From Chthonobacter albigriseus (GTDB lineage: Bacteria; Pseudomonadota; Alphaproteobacteria; Rhizobiales; Pleomorphomonadaceae): DNA of 64,000 bases. Positions 1-10,000 of this stretch are shown here, one piece after another. Location: the NCBI RefSeq assembly GCF_013839445.1, contig NZ_JACDIT010000004.1, forward strand, positions 248,001 through 312,000. The letters are read 5' to 3'. Within the stretch, counting starts at the first letter, position 1, and every line of letters starts with the position of its first letter. The translations under genes and the position numbers were made by a program. The notes beneath the pieces were generated by a model that was given only the letters and a program-made list of their open reading frames with translations, searched no databases and was not told the origin of the DNA.

Positions 1-62
1 ACCTTGATGGTCTCGCCCAACCCGCCGCCCTTGCTGGCTTCCTTGTTGCTCGTCACGCTCAT
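1..62 (-). CDS. lepB: Signal peptidase I, N-terminal fragment cut by window edge
   Basis: Only the first 20 codons are in the window. The translation starts MSVTSNKEASKGGG and continues LGETIK, the residues just before the membrane anchor in alphaproteobacterial LepB. LepB is the inner-membrane serine protease that removes Sec signal peptides. The ATG is at 62-60, with a purine-rich AGAAGAG stretch upstream. It follows acpS on the same strand, as in other Hyphomicrobiales (acpS-lepB-rnc-era). The call rests on this short motif plus synteny. Confidence 0.7.
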   Translation of the reverse strand, partial: MSVTSNKEASKGGGLGETIK

Positions 63-215
63 GACCGTTCTCTTCTGGGTCACCCGCCGGACCCGTCGGC
101 GCCTTGATACCGGCTCGCTGGATGCCGCGCAACGCGTGACGATGAAAACGAGCGGAATTGCGGCAGATGACGGCCCTCCGGCCGGGCGAACTGTTGGAAA
201 ACTGCCGCTACAAGG

Positions 216-644
216 CTAGCCCGTCGTCTGTGCCGCCCCCGGCCAGTTCTCCGGCCACGCCGAGATCACTACGAAAGCTTGCGCCCAGGGGTGGTCGTCA
301 GTGATCGTGAGGTCGATGCGGGCGATCAGGCCGGCGGGCGTCAGCTGCTCCAGCTGCCGGAGCGCGCCGCCGGTCAGCACCACCGTCGGCTTGCCGCTCG
401 GCAGGTTCACCACCCCCATTTCACGCCAGTTGACGCCCATCCGGATCCCGCTTCCGAGCGCCTTGGAGCAGGCCTCCTTGGCCGCGAACCGCTTGGCGTA
501 GGACGCCGCCCGTTCTTTCCTGCGATCCGATCGCGCCCGTTCGACCTCCGTGAAGACCCTGTTGGTGAAGCGGTCGCCGAACCGCTCCAGGGTCTGCTCG
601 ATCCGCCGGATGTCGATCAGGTCGCTGCCTATCCCGATGATCAT
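216..644 (-). CDS. acpS: Holo-[acyl-carrier-protein] synthase
   Basis: Transfers the 4'-phosphopantetheine arm of CoA to a serine of apo-ACP, which activates ACP for fatty acid synthesis in the cytoplasm. The 142-residue product starts [16 protein letters not shown], with the magnesium-binding Asp in GIGSDL, and has the [11 protein letters not shown] motif whose Glu helps bind magnesium. The open frame runs farther upstream, but 644 is the first start matching the family N-terminus. That ATG overlaps the TGA of the DUF2062 gene (ATGA), so the two are probably translationally coupled. The C-terminal tail (about 15 residues after VVISAW) is slightly long for the family. Confidence 0.95.
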   Translation of the reverse strand: MIIGIGSDLIDIRRIEQTLERFGDRFTNRVFTEVERARSDRRKERAASYAKRFAAKEACSKALGSGIRMGVNWREMGVVNLPSGKPTVVLTGGALRQLEQLTPAGLIARIDLTITDDHPWAQAFVVISAWPENWPGAAQTTG

Positions 645-1189
645 GACGAAACTCCCGGCCGCGGCGCCATGCTGCGGATCTCCGCCATCCGCGCCCGCCG
701 GCGGCGCTGGAACCCGGCCACCGCCGGGTAGACGACCGCATAGGTGCAGAGCGCCAGACCGCTTCCCAGGATGATGCCGCCGATCAGCAGCGGCTTGAAC
801 AGCGGCCAGATGTCGGCAAGGCCCGCGGAGGCGAACGGCACGGTCTTCTCCGCCCCCTCCCCGGCAAACGCGGTCCCGATCTCGTAGTCCATGGCCAGGA
901 TCAGCGGAATCGTCAGCGGGTTGGCGAGCAGTGTGCCGATCGCCGCGGCGAAAATGTTGCCGCGGATCAGGAACGCCAGCGCGATGCCGAGCAGGATGTG
1001 CAGGCCGATCAGCGGCGTGGAGGCTGCGAAGATTCCGGCGGAGGCACCGGCCGCCACGCCGTGCGGCGACGCCGAAAGACGCAGGATCCGCTTCCACAGA
1101 TAGCGAAGGGCGCGCCGCCAGCCGGACCGCGGCCAGACCGCGTGCCGCACGTTCTCCCGAAAGGACCGGCGCGCGCGGCGCTTGAACAT
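641..1189 (-). CDS. DUF2062 membrane protein
   Basis: A 182-residue protein of the DUF2062 family, whose function is not established. It has a basic N-terminus ([13 protein letters not shown]), then [14 protein letters not shown] and the hydrophobic segments [35 protein letters not shown] and [21 protein letters not shown]. This suggests three or four membrane helices, with the family ANPLT motif in the second. A basic cytoplasmic tail follows ([12 protein letters not shown]). The gene lies 13 bases after rsh and its stop overlaps the acpS start. The rsh-DUF2062-acpS-lepB order is common in Hyphomicrobiales. I infer no specific job beyond a membrane location. Confidence 0.85.
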   Translation of the reverse strand: MFKRRARRSFRENVRHAVWPRSGWRRALRYLWKRILRLSASPHGVAAGASAGIFAASTPLIGLHILLGIALAFLIRGNIFAAAIGTLLANPLTIPLILAMDYEIGTAFAGEGAEKTVPFASAGLADIWPLFKPLLIGGIILGSGLALCTYAVVYPAVAGFQRRRRARMAEIRSMAPRPGVSS

Positions 1190-1202
1190 GTCGCCCTCCG
1201 GC

Positions 1203-3443
1203 TCAGCCGTTCACCCGCTCGACCCGGCTGACGTTATGCACCGTCCGCAATTGGTTGATGATGCGGTTGAGGTGCTTCAGGTCCCAGACTTCCAGGTCGA
1301 TTACCACATCATGGAAATCTGTCGTTCTGCGGGCCATGCGGATGTTGTCGATGTTGCCGTCGTTATCTGAGATCGTCTGAGCGATTCGGGCCAGCGAGCC
1401 CGGTTCGTTGAACGAGTGGATGGAGATCTGCGCCGGGAACCGGACCTGATCGCCCGCGTCGATGTCCCACCGCACGTCCAGCCAGACGTCGGGGTGATCG
1501 TCATAGGGCTTCAGCGCTGGCGACTGGATCGGATAGATCGTGATCCCCTCGCCGGGGGTGAGGATCCCGACGATCCGGTCGCCGGGCACCGCGCCGCCGT
1601 TCGGGGCGAAGCGCACCGGGAGGTCTGCCGCGATGGATCGCACCGGCAGGCCGCCGGTGCCGCTCTCCGACGAGGCCATGTAGCGGAACTTCACGCCGGT
1701 CTGCCCTGCGAAGGAGAACCATCCCTCCTCCGCCCGCTTCATGTCGCCGCGCTGTACCGTCGCCCGCTCGTCCTTGAAGTCCGGATAGGCCGCCTTCAGC
1801 ACGTCGGACGACGGGATCTCCGCCCGTCCGACGGCCGCCAGCAGGTCGTTCACCGTCGGCTGTCCCAGCCGCGGCAGGGCGAGCTCCAGCACTCCGTCGG
1901 AAAAGTCGCGCTTGGCGCGCTGGAAGGCGGCGGCAAGCACCTGGCGCCCGAGGCTGGAGAACTGCTTGCGCGTCGCCTCGCGGGTCGCCCGGCGGATCGC
2001 CGCCCGCGCCTTGCCGGTGATCGCGATCGTCTCCCACGTCGCCGGCGGGATCTGCGCCTTCGACCGGATGATCTCCACCTCGTCGCCGTTCTGGAGCTGC
2101 GTGACGAGCGGCATGATCCGTCCGTTCACCTTGCACCCGACGCAGGTGTTGCCGACGTCCGTGTGCACCGAATAGGCGAAGTCTATCGGTGTCGCGCCCC
2201 GCGGCAACGCGATCAATCGCCCCTTCGGGGTGAAGCAGAACACCTGGTCCTGGAACAGCTCCAGCTTGGTGTTCTCCAGGAACTCCTCCGGGCTGGATCC
2301 GTCGGACAGCGATTCCACCGTCCGCCGCAGCCAGGCGTAGGCCCGGCTCTCCTCCGACAAGCGCGGCAGCGGCCGTGCGACGGTGCCGGTTTCCGCCCCA
2401 TTCCCGCCGGAAGCATCCTTGTAGAGAGCGTGTGCCGCGATGCCGTATTCGGCCACGCGGTTCATCTCCTGCGTCCGGATCTGCAGTTCGACGCGTTGCC
2501 GATGCGGGCCGACCACCGTGGTGTGCAGCGATCGGTAGTCGTTCTGCTTCGGCGTCGAGATGTAGTCCTTGAATCGCCCAGGCACCGATGGCCACACCGT
2601 GTGCACCACGCCGAGCGCGCGGTAGCACTCGTCCATCGTCCCGACCATCACCCGGAAGCCGTAGATGTCCGACAGCTGTTCGAAACCAAGCTGCTTGGTC
2701 GTCATCTTGCGGAACACCGAATAGGGCCGCTTCTGCCGCCCTTTCACGGTCGCCGCGATCCCATGGCTCGCCAGATGCTCGGACAGTTCGGTTTCGATGT
2801 CCTTGATCAAGTCCATGTTGCGCGAACGGATATCCTCCAGTCGCGTGGTGATGGTGGAGAACGCGTCTGGGTTCAGCGTCTTGAAGGCGAGATGCTCCAG
2901 TTCCTCGCGCATGTCCTGCATGCCCATGCGGCCGGCCAGCGGCGCATAGATCTCCATCGTCTCTTCGGCGATCCGGGCCCGCTTGGCCTCCGGCACGTAG
3001 TGGAGGGTGCGCATGTTGTGCAGCCGGTCGGCGAGCTTGACGAGCAGCACGCGCACGTCCTCGGAGATCGCCAGCAGCAGCTTACGCAGATTCTCCGCCT
3101 GCTCCGTCCGCTTGGACACGAGGTCCAGCTTCTTCAGCTTGGTCAGGCCCTCCACCAGCCGGCCAATGCCTTCGCCGAACAGCTGGTCGATCTCCGCGCG
3201 GGTGGCGTCGGTATCCTCGATCGTGTCGTGCAGCAGCGCGATCACGATCGTGGCCTCGTCCACGTGCAATCCGGTCAGGATCGCCGCCACCTCGAGCGGA
3301 TGGGAGAAGTAGGGATCTCCCGACGCACGCGTCTGCAGCCCGTGCTTCTGCATCGCGTAGACGTAGGCGCGGTTGAGCAGCGCCTCGTCGCAGTTCGGGT
3401 TGTAGCGTTGAACCCGCTCGACGAGTTCATACTGCCGCATCAT
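1203..3443 (-). CDS. rsh: Bifunctional (p)ppGpp synthetase/hydrolase (Rsh)
   Basis: Makes and degrades the stringent-response alarmone (p)ppGpp. The 746-residue protein has the full RelA/SpoT order: HD hydrolase (His48 in YFSHP, His72-Asp73 in LLHDTIEDT, Asp139 in LADRLHN), synthetase with the RFKD motif at 290-293 and YRSLHTT near 303, TGS near 410-470, and a C-terminal ACT domain (residues about 665-740). RXKD rather than EXDD, plus an intact HD site, is the signature of bifunctional enzymes, so this is probably the sole long RSH of the cell. Two adjacent ATGs (3443 and 3440) could start it. It is downstream of rpoZ on the same strand. Confidence 0.97.
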   Translation of the reverse strand: MMRQYELVERVQRYNPNCDEALLNRAYVYAMQKHGLQTRASGDPYFSHPLEVAAILTGLHVDEATIVIALLHDTIEDTDATRAEIDQLFGEGIGRLVEGLTKLKKLDLVSKRTEQAENLRKLLLAISEDVRVLLVKLADRLHNMRTLHYVPEAKRARIAEETMEIYAPLAGRMGMQDMREELEHLAFKTLNPDAFSTITTRLEDIRSRNMDLIKDIETELSEHLASHGIAATVKGRQKRPYSVFRKMTTKQLGFEQLSDIYGFRVMVGTMDECYRALGVVHTVWPSVPGRFKDYISTPKQNDYRSLHTTVVGPHRQRVELQIRTQEMNRVAEYGIAAHALYKDASGGNGAETGTVARPLPRLSEESRAYAWLRRTVESLSDGSSPEEFLENTKLELFQDQVFCFTPKGRLIALPRGATPIDFAYSVHTDVGNTCVGCKVNGRIMPLVTQLQNGDEVEIIRSKAQIPPATWETIAITGKARAAIRRATREATRKQFSSLGRQVLAAAFQRAKRDFSDGVLELALPRLGQPTVNDLLAAVGRAEIPSSDVLKAAYPDFKDERATVQRGDMKRAEEGWFSFAGQTGVKFRYMASSESGTGGLPVRSIAADLPVRFAPNGGAVPGDRIVGILTPGEGITIYPIQSPALKPYDDHPDVWLDVRWDIDAGDQVRFPAQISIHSFNEPGSLARIAQTISDNDGNIDNIRMARRTTDFHDVVIDLEVWDLKHLNRIINQLRTVHNVSRVERVNG

Positions 3444-3613
3444 CGGTCGAACGACCCACCAGGTATCCCGGCGGCAGCGATGCGCCGGTGAAGGTTCCAG
3501 GGAAGCAGAAGGCCCCGCACCGGCGCCCGGGGCGCGCGATACGAGGCCGGATCAGTATCAGGCAACCGCAGGCTAGAGCACGCGGTCTGAAGGATGACTT
3601 ACCGGGCGTCCGG

Positions 3614-3997
3614 TCAGATCTCTTCCACCTTCTCCGGCGGAACCAGCCCTTCCAGGCCTTTCAGAAGCTCTTCCTCCGACATCTGGTCGAAGGCGATCTC
3701 GTCGCTGTCCGGCTCGTCCGAACCGGAGCCGATCAGACCGGCCACGGTGTCCTGCTCGGGTTCGTCGACCTCGACATACTTCTGCAGCGAGTGGATCAGG
3801 TCTTCCTTCAGGTCGCCCGTCGAAACAGTGACATCGGCGATCTCGCGCAGCGCGACGACAGGATTCTTGTCGTTGTCGCGGTCGATCGTCAGCGGCGAGC
3901 CGGACGAGATCATCCGGGCGCGATGGCTGGCGAGAAGCACCAGTTCGAACCGGTTCTCGACTTTGTCGATGCAGTCTTCGACGGTTACGCGTGCCAT
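3614..3997 (-). CDS. rpoZ: RNA polymerase omega subunit
   Basis: Omega stabilises the beta-prime subunit of RNA polymerase and, with it, forms a (p)ppGpp site in proteobacteria. The 127-residue product starts [20 protein letters not shown] and has the LASHRAR helix and a VALREIAD segment, followed by a long acidic C-terminal extension usual in alphaproteobacteria. An upstream frame exists, but ATG 3997 has GAGGAG ten bases before it and the conserved MARVTVEDC start. The neighbouring rsh makes the nucleotide that omega helps sense. The upstream region holds an inverted repeat (4107-4132). Confidence 0.97.
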   Translation of the reverse strand: MARVTVEDCIDKVENRFELVLLASHRARMISSGSPLTIDRDNDKNPVVALREIADVTVSTGDLKEDLIHSLQKYVEVDEPEQDTVAGLIGSGSDEPDSDEIAFDQMSEEELLKGLEGLVPPEKVEEI

Positions 3998-4106
3998 GGG
4001 CTCGTTGCTCCTCGATGTTCGAAACGCACGCGCCGCCGTGCGGACCCGATCCAAGGCCCGCCACGACGGTGATCCGCAGCACGTCCCGAGGGATTGCGCG
4101 AAGCGG

Positions 4107-4132
4107 GATACTGATGCACGATGCACAGTATC
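4107..4132. promoter_or_regulatory. Inverted repeat upstream of rpoZ
   Basis: Arms GATACTGATGCA and TGCACAGTATC surround a CGA loop; pairing is perfect apart from one bulged A. It lies about 110 bases before the rpoZ start and just downstream of the putative promoter, so it would form in the rpoZ 5' UTR or act as a protein-binding dyad. There is no U-tract, so it is not a standard terminator. Confidence 0.45.
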
Positions 4133-4166
4133 AGAAACGCTCCGCATGCCTCTTCGTCTGCGGGTC

Positions 4167-4194
4167 AGATAAAACGCGCTCGACAGGAATGCAA
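4167..4194 (-). promoter_or_regulatory. Possible sigma-70 promoter of rpoZ
   Basis: On the minus strand, TTGCAT and TTATCT are spaced by 16 bases, about 170 bases before the rpoZ start. The match to the housekeeping consensus is moderate and rests on sequence alone. Confidence 0.3.
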
Positions 4195-4533
4195 GCGTCG
4201 CCTATCTTTTCAATTGTTTCCGACATCAATCTTGAGCTCATAAATCACCATCGTCACTGATTCGATCCGCCGGCTCCCGTTCTCGCCGGCCTTATTCGTC
4301 TGGAAAATTGCGGAATCCGGTGCAAACCCCGTCGGAACAGAACTGCCAGCGCAGACCGTTGATCTCGGAGCGTTTCCGAATCGGCGGAATGGCGTAGCAT
4401 ATCGAACCGGGGGGTTCGCGGAGGGTCTGGAAGGCACGAGAGAGGTCGCGGGCCGTCCAGAAACGATGCACATGCAAAGAACCGGAACGTGTATGGGAAC
4501 ATGTCGACCGAAAAGAGGTAAAAAGTTTCCCTG

Positions 4534-5118
4534 ATGTTCGACGAACGCGAAAAGATAGCCCTCTTCATTGACGGCGCGAACCTGTACGCGACCGCGAAGG
4601 CGCTGGGCTTCGACATCGACTACCGTCGACTCCTGAAGGAGTTCAGCGCCAAGGGCTATCTGCTGCGCGCGCTGTACTACACGGCCTTGGCGGAGGACCA
4701 GGAGTACTCGTCGATCCGTCCCCTGATCGACTGGCTCGACTACAACGGGTACAAGGTTGTCACCAAGCCCACCAAGGAGTTCTTCGACTCTACCGGCCGG
4801 CGCAAGGTCAAGGGTTCCATGGACATCGAACTGGCGGTCGATGCGATGGAACTGGCCGAGCACATCGATCATATCGTGCTCTTCTCCGGCGACGGCGATT
4901 TCCGGTCCCTCGTCGAGGCCATTCAGCGCAAGGGCCGCAAGGTCAGCGTCGTCTCCACGCTGCAGACCCAACCGGCGATGGTCGCCGATGAGCTCCGCCG
5001 GCAGGCGGACCACTTCATCGATCTTGCCACCCTCGCACCCCGCATCGGCCGCGATCCTGCCGAACGGGCCGCCCGCATGGCCGAACGCGCCCAGCAGAAC
5101 CAGGTCGAGGAAGACTGA
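4534..5118 (+). CDS. NYN-domain (LabA/DUF88-type) putative nuclease
   Basis: A 194-residue NYN-domain protein of the LabA/DUF88 group, a PIN-like fold predicted to cut RNA with bound metal. The acidic residues expected in the active site are visible: Asp13 in LFIDGAN, Asp97 and Asp103 in SMDIELAVDAM, and Asp120/Asp122 in LFSGDGDF. The C-terminal 50 residues are charged and probably helical. This gene commonly neighbours rpoZ in Hyphomicrobiales, but its substrate is not established. No strong Shine-Dalgarno precedes ATG 4534 (AGAGGTAAAAAG is the best). A degraded copy of the 3' half follows at about 5250-5600. Confidence 0.9.
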   Translation: MFDEREKIALFIDGANLYATAKALGFDIDYRRLLKEFSAKGYLLRALYYTALAEDQEYSSIRPLIDWLDYNGYKVVTKPTKEFFDSTGRRKVKGSMDIELAVDAMELAEHIDHIVLFSGDGDFRSLVEAIQRKGRKVSVVSTLQTQPAMVADELRRQADHFIDLATLAPRIGRDPAERAARMAERAQQNQVEED

Positions 5119-5249
5119 CCCCATCCCGGAGGCGGCCGCGCCCCGGCGCGCCGCCACCGCACCGGTCAGATGCCGGACAGGCATCGATATCGGCCGGACC
5201 GTCGATGGGGTGCGGCAGGCCGTGCCCATCCATCGCCGTTTGTGATTCG

Positions 5250-5600
5250 CCACTCCGTGCGCATCGATCGTCGGCTATGATTCGCCAGGCCGAGCCCCGC
5301 AGATCACGCTGTGCTCTTCTCCGGCGACGGCGATTTCCCGGTCCTCGTCGAGGCCATCCAGCGCAAGGACCGCACGGTCAGCGTCGTCTCCACGCTGCAG
5401 ACCCAACCGGCGATGGTCGCCCATCAGCTCCGTCGACAGACGGTTCGCTTTACCGAGCTCACCACCCTCGCCCCTCGCATCGGCCGCGATCCCGCTGAAC
5501 GGGCCGCCGGCATGGCCGAACGGGCGCAGCAGAACCGGGTCAAGGAAGACTGTCTCTAATCCAGGCGGCCGCCGTACCCCGGCGCGCCGCCACCGCGCTT
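5250..5600 (+). pseudogene. Decayed partial duplicate of the NYN gene (3' half)
   Basis: This segment repeats the 3' half of the upstream NYN gene and its 3' flank. Clear similarity runs from GTG 5311 (VLFSGDGDF, matching residues 115-123 of the parent) to the stop at 5559, and continues into the flank, which shares the GGCGCGCCGCCACCGC string. Weaker similarity reaches back to about 5250. The copy keeps the Asp120/Asp122 pair but lacks Asp13, Asp97 and Asp103, so it cannot form the active site. Its stop is displaced, giving a KEDCL end. It looks like a tandem duplication in decay, although an 82-codon frame is still open. Confidence 0.75.
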
Positions 5601-6241
5601 CTTTAGTGCGGAACGCACCTGATACGACCCCAGGCATTCACATCTTGGCTCACTGCGCGATATCATCTTGGCCCATCGCGCGTTTCGACCCCTCCGCCCG
5701 GTTTCGCACACCGGGCCCGCTCTGCAGCGCACGCCGGGCGTTGTGCTCATATCCGCGACCTGTACGGATCTCACCACGGTCCCATCCGTCTGCGTTCGGC
5801 AAGTTGGCTGATCCCGGCGCAAGCTGGTCGCAGCTCAACCGACCGAGGGAACAACAGTCGCGACGAACCCGGACGGATGCGCCAGCCGAAAACCCAAATT
5901 GGAGCCGATCTGGACGCCTTCGATCGCCGAAGCACGCAACCGCCGATTTCCGCAGGCCGCCACTTTTCTCGCCGACCAAGCGTCGAAAACGCGACGTGGA
6001 CGGACGTCTACATCCCACCCGTTTCTGGCATTCGGCCAAACCGAAGGCCGCAGACAGGCCAGACCTTGGCGAGGCCGGTTTTTAGTCTTTGGCCCAAGCA
6101 GTTCCGACGCGCGGCGGTACTCTGCTTGAGGCCGTGCGGGTGCTCCCGCGGTCACAACCCGCAGCGCAGGCATTGATCTCCCCGGTGGATGCCGGTCCGC
6201 TCACCCTCGCCGGGGCCGTAGGCAACAGCTATCGTCGCCGG
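5601..6241. other. Non-coding stretch before the uracil-DNA glycosylase gene
   Basis: About 640 bases without a supportable gene. The short frames here lack recognisable motifs and have composition typical of random high-GC sequence. It follows the NYN pseudogene, so it may contain further gene remains that are no longer recognisable. A frame joined to the glycosylase extends back to 6089, but its extra residues do not resemble the family. Confidence 0.4.
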
Positions 6242-6931
6242 ATGACACGCCTCCTTTCGAAGCTCCCCACAACCTGTCCTCCCGAACCCCCGAGGGATTG
6301 TCCGCAATGCCCGCGTCTGGTCGCTTTCCGCGAGAAGCACAGAACTCTCGAACCGGGCTGGCACAACGCCCCGGTTCCGAGCTTTCTTCCCACGTCCGGC
6401 CCCGGGGACGTCCGGCTTCTCATCGTCGGCCTCGCGCCAGGCCTTCGCGGCGCCAACCGGACCGGTCGGCCGTTCACCGGAGACTACGCCGGCGATCTTC
6501 TCTACGAGACCTTGATCGACTTCGGCTTCGCCCGCGGCACGTTCCGCGCCGATCCGCAGGACGGGCTCACGCTCACCGGGGCGGCGATCACCAACGCCGT
6601 CCGCTGCGTCCCCCCCGAGAACAAGCCGACCGGAGACGAGATCAAACAGTGCCGTCCGTTCTTTTCCGCGACTCTTGCCCGATTCCCTACCCTCGAAGCC
6701 GTGGTCGCGCTTGGCCGGATCGCACATGAGCAGGTCTTGCGCACCCTTGGCACTCCACTGGCCAGGGCGCCGTTCGCCCACGGCGCGGTCCATCCCATCA
6801 GCGGATCGCGCGGCACGCTCCGCCTCTACGACAGCTACCACTGCTCCCGCTACAACACGAACACCGGCCGCCTGACACGCGACATGTTCCGCAGCGTCTT
6901 CCAACAGGTATCAGACGACCTCGCCCGCTGA
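6242..6931 (+). CDS. Family 5 uracil-DNA glycosylase (UDGb-like)
   Basis: Removes uracil or other deaminated bases from DNA at the start of base-excision repair. The 229-residue protein has the family 5 motif GLAPGLRGANRTG followed by RPFTGD near residues 64-81, and a second motif YHCSRYNTNTGRLT near the end. Four cysteines fit the [4Fe-4S] ligands of families 4 and 5: Cys20 and Cys23 (CPQC), Cys122 and Cys137. The open frame extends upstream to 6089, but ATG 6242 gives the normal family length. It follows the NYN gene and its pseudogene and converges on dnaE. Confidence 0.9.
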   Translation: MTRLLSKLPTTCPPEPPRDCPQCPRLVAFREKHRTLEPGWHNAPVPSFLPTSGPGDVRLLIVGLAPGLRGANRTGRPFTGDYAGDLLYETLIDFGFARGTFRADPQDGLTLTGAAITNAVRCVPPENKPTGDEIKQCRPFFSATLARFPTLEAVVALGRIAHEQVLRTLGTPLARAPFAHGAVHPISGSRGTLRLYDSYHCSRYNTNTGRLTRDMFRSVFQQVSDDLAR

Positions 6932-7074
6932 CCGCGTCACGCGCTGGCCTGCCCGGCCGCGCCACCGGTCGGTGTCCCCAAACGCCATCGGCCGCCGACG
7001 CCTGCCCCTACCCGGCGCAGAATCGGCCCGACCTTCGCCACCGCGGTCCACCGAACCCGTCGCGTGCCTCCCCC

Positions 7075-10000
7075 TCAGGCAACGAGTTCGACCTCCACCA
7101 CTCCCGGTACGGCGCGAAGAGCACCCGCCAGCTGCGGCGACACACGGTATCGCCCGGGTAGCTTGACCTCAACCTCCCCGCGCGCGGCGCCGCCGAGCAC
7201 GATCAGAGAGACGTCCCCCTCGCCGGAGGGGTCCAGGTGGCGCGCGATACTGTCGATCGGCTCGTCGCCCCGCAGAAACACGCGCAAAGCGTGCTTCAGC
7301 CGGCTCGCCGCCTGGTCGAGCGGCTCCACCGTGTCGATCCGAACCGAGATGCCCTCCGGCTTGTCCTCCGCCGAAACCAGCAGGATCACCGAATGGCCGG
7401 GATCCAAAAGGTCCCGGTAGTGGTTCAGCCCCTCGGAGAAGATCACCGCCTCGTACTGGCCAGTCGGGTCGGAAATGCCGAGGATACCCATCTTGTTGCC
7501 GGTCTTGGTCTTGCGCTCCTGCCGCGAGACCACTGTTCCGGCGAGCCGCCCGGCGGCCGCGCCCCGCTTCACGGCGGCCGAGAACTCTGCCCAGGTCTGC
7601 ACTCTCAGCCGGCCGAGCAACGCCTGGTAGGCGTCCAGCGGGTGCGCCGAGAGATAGAAGCCGATCGCCGCGTGCTCGCGCTGCAGCCGCTCCTCCGGCA
7701 GCCATTCGCGCGCCGTCGGCAGCCGGACCGGCTCCGCCTGCCCGCCCCCGCCGAAGAGCTCGTTCTGCCCGGACACCTCCTGCTCCACCCGGCGCGCCGC
7801 GACGGCCAGAACCACGTCCAGTCCCTCGATCAGCCGCGCCCGGCTCCGCTCGAGCGCGTCGAAGGCGCCCGCCGCGGTCAGGCTTTCCAGCACGCGCTTG
7901 TTGAGCGCCTTCGGGTTGATGCGGCCTGCGAAATCGGAGAGGTCGCGGAAGGGCCTGGCCCCGCGGACTTCCACGATGTGCTCCACCGCCTGCCGTCCCA
8001 CGCCCTTCACCGCCGCGAGCGCGTAGAGGATCCGCCCGTCCTTCACCTCGAACTCCGCGTCCGACTCATTGATGGACGGCGGCGCGACCTGGATCCCCAG
8101 CCGGATGGCATCGCGGCGGAAATCGTTGATCTTGTCCGTGTTGGCCATGTCGAGCGTCATCGACGCAGCCAGGAACTCCACGGGATGGTTGGCCTTCAGG
8201 TAGGCCGTCTGGTAGGCGACCAGCGCGTAGGCGGCCGCGTGGCTCTTGTTGAAGCCGTAGTCGGCGAACTTGGCGAGCAGGTCGAAGATCATGTCGGCCT
8301 GCGCCTTGTCGATCCCCCGCTCGACCGCGCCGGACACGAAGCGCACCCGTTGCGCATCCATCTCCGCCTTGATCTTCTTGCCCATGGCGCGCCGCAGGAG
8401 ATCGGCCTCGCCCAGCGAATAGCCCGACAGGATCTGCGCGATCTGCATCACCTGTTCCTGGTAGACAATGATGCCGTAGGTCTCCTTCAGCACCGGCTCC
8501 AGGCTGGGATGGAGGTAGTCGGGCTGCTCCAGACCGTATTTGCGCGCACCGTAGACCGGGATGTTCGCCATCGGGCCGGGCCGATAGAGCGCCACCAGCG
8601 CGATGATGTCCTCGAAGCGGTCCGGTTTGATCTCGGAGATCGCCTTGCGCATTCCCATGCTTTCCAGCTGGAACACGCCCACTGTCTCGCCGCGCGCGAG
8701 CATGGCGTAGGTCGGCGGATCGTCGAACGGCAGCGCGGCGAGGTCGATGGAGACCCCACGCCGGGCGATCAGCGCCACCGCCTTCTGCAGCACCGTCAAC
8801 GTCTTCAGGCCGAGGAAGTCGAACTTCACCAGCCCGGCGCTCTCCACCCACTTCATGTTGTACTGGGTGACCGGCATGTCCGACCGCGGATCGCGATAGA
8901 GCGGCACCAGCCGGTCGAGCGGCCGATCGCCGATCACGATGCCCGCGGCGTGGGTGGACGCATGCCTGTAGAGACCCTCCAGCTTCTGCGCCATGGCGAG
9001 CAGCCGCTCCACGATCGGCTCCTCGCGCTGCGCCTCCCTCAGCCGTGGCTCGTCGGTGATCGCCTGCGCGAGCGTCACAGGATTGGCCGGGTTCTGCGGC
9101 ACCAGCTTGCAGAGCCGGTCGACCTGGCCATAGGGCATCTGCAGCACGCGCCCAACGTCGCGCAAGACGGCGCGCGCCTGCAGCGTACCGAAGGTGATGA
9201 TCTGCGCCACCTGCTCACGGCCGTACTTGGCCTGCACGTAGCGGATCACCTCGTCTCGCCGGTCCTGGCAGAAGTCGATGTCGAAGTCGGGCATCGACAC
9301 GCGTTCCGGGTTGAGGAACCGCTCGAACAGCAGCGCGAACCGCATCGGGTCGAGATCGGTGATCGTCAGCGCGAAAGCCACCAGCGAGCCTGCGCCGGAG
9401 CCGCGTCCGGGGCCCACTGGAATGCCGTGCGCCTTCGCCCACTTGATGAAGTCCGCAACAATCAGGAAGTAGCCCGGGAACTTCATCTTCGTGATGATCT
9501 CGAGCTCGAACGCGAGGCGCGACCGGTAGTCCGCCTCGCTCATGCCCGGCGCCGTCCCGTGCAGCCTGAGACGCTCGTCCAGCCCCTCCCAGGCCTGCCG
9601 CGCCAGTTCGCCCGCCTCCAGTTCTTCAGCCAGCTTCACATCCGCCACGTCGCCGCCGGCGAAGCGCGGCAGGATCGGCTTGCGCTTCTTCGGTCGGAAG
9701 GCACAGCGAAGTGCGATCTCCACCGTGTTGTCCACCGCCTCCGGAAGGTCGGCGAACAGCTGGATCATTTCCGCCCGCGACTTGAAGGCGTGCTCCGGCG
9801 TCAGCCGGCGCCGATCGTCCTCGGCGATCACCCGCCCTTCGGAAATCGCGATCAGCGCGTCATGCGCCTCGAAATCGTCGCGGCCGGGAAAATAGCACTC
9901 GTTGGTCGCCACCAGCGGAATCGCACGATCGTAGGCAAAGTCCACCAGGTCCGGTTCCACCATGCGCTCGCTGTCGAGCCCGTGCCGCTGCAGCTCCATG

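Larger units (their letters stand above)
3998..4533. other. Divergent intergenic region between rpoZ and the NYN gene
   Basis: These 536 bases separate two divergent genes. No credible coding frame is present; frames seen here are antisense extensions of the neighbours. The stretch 4160-4260 is AT-richer than its surroundings and probably holds promoters for both directions. It contains an inverted repeat at 4107-4132 and a possible rpoZ promoter at 4167-4194. I see no RNA gene I recognise. Confidence 0.5.

Noticed and set aside
4-219. A 71-codon frame on the plus strand at the window start
   Set aside because: It is antisense to the lepB start, whose residues LGETIK are recognisable on the minus strand.
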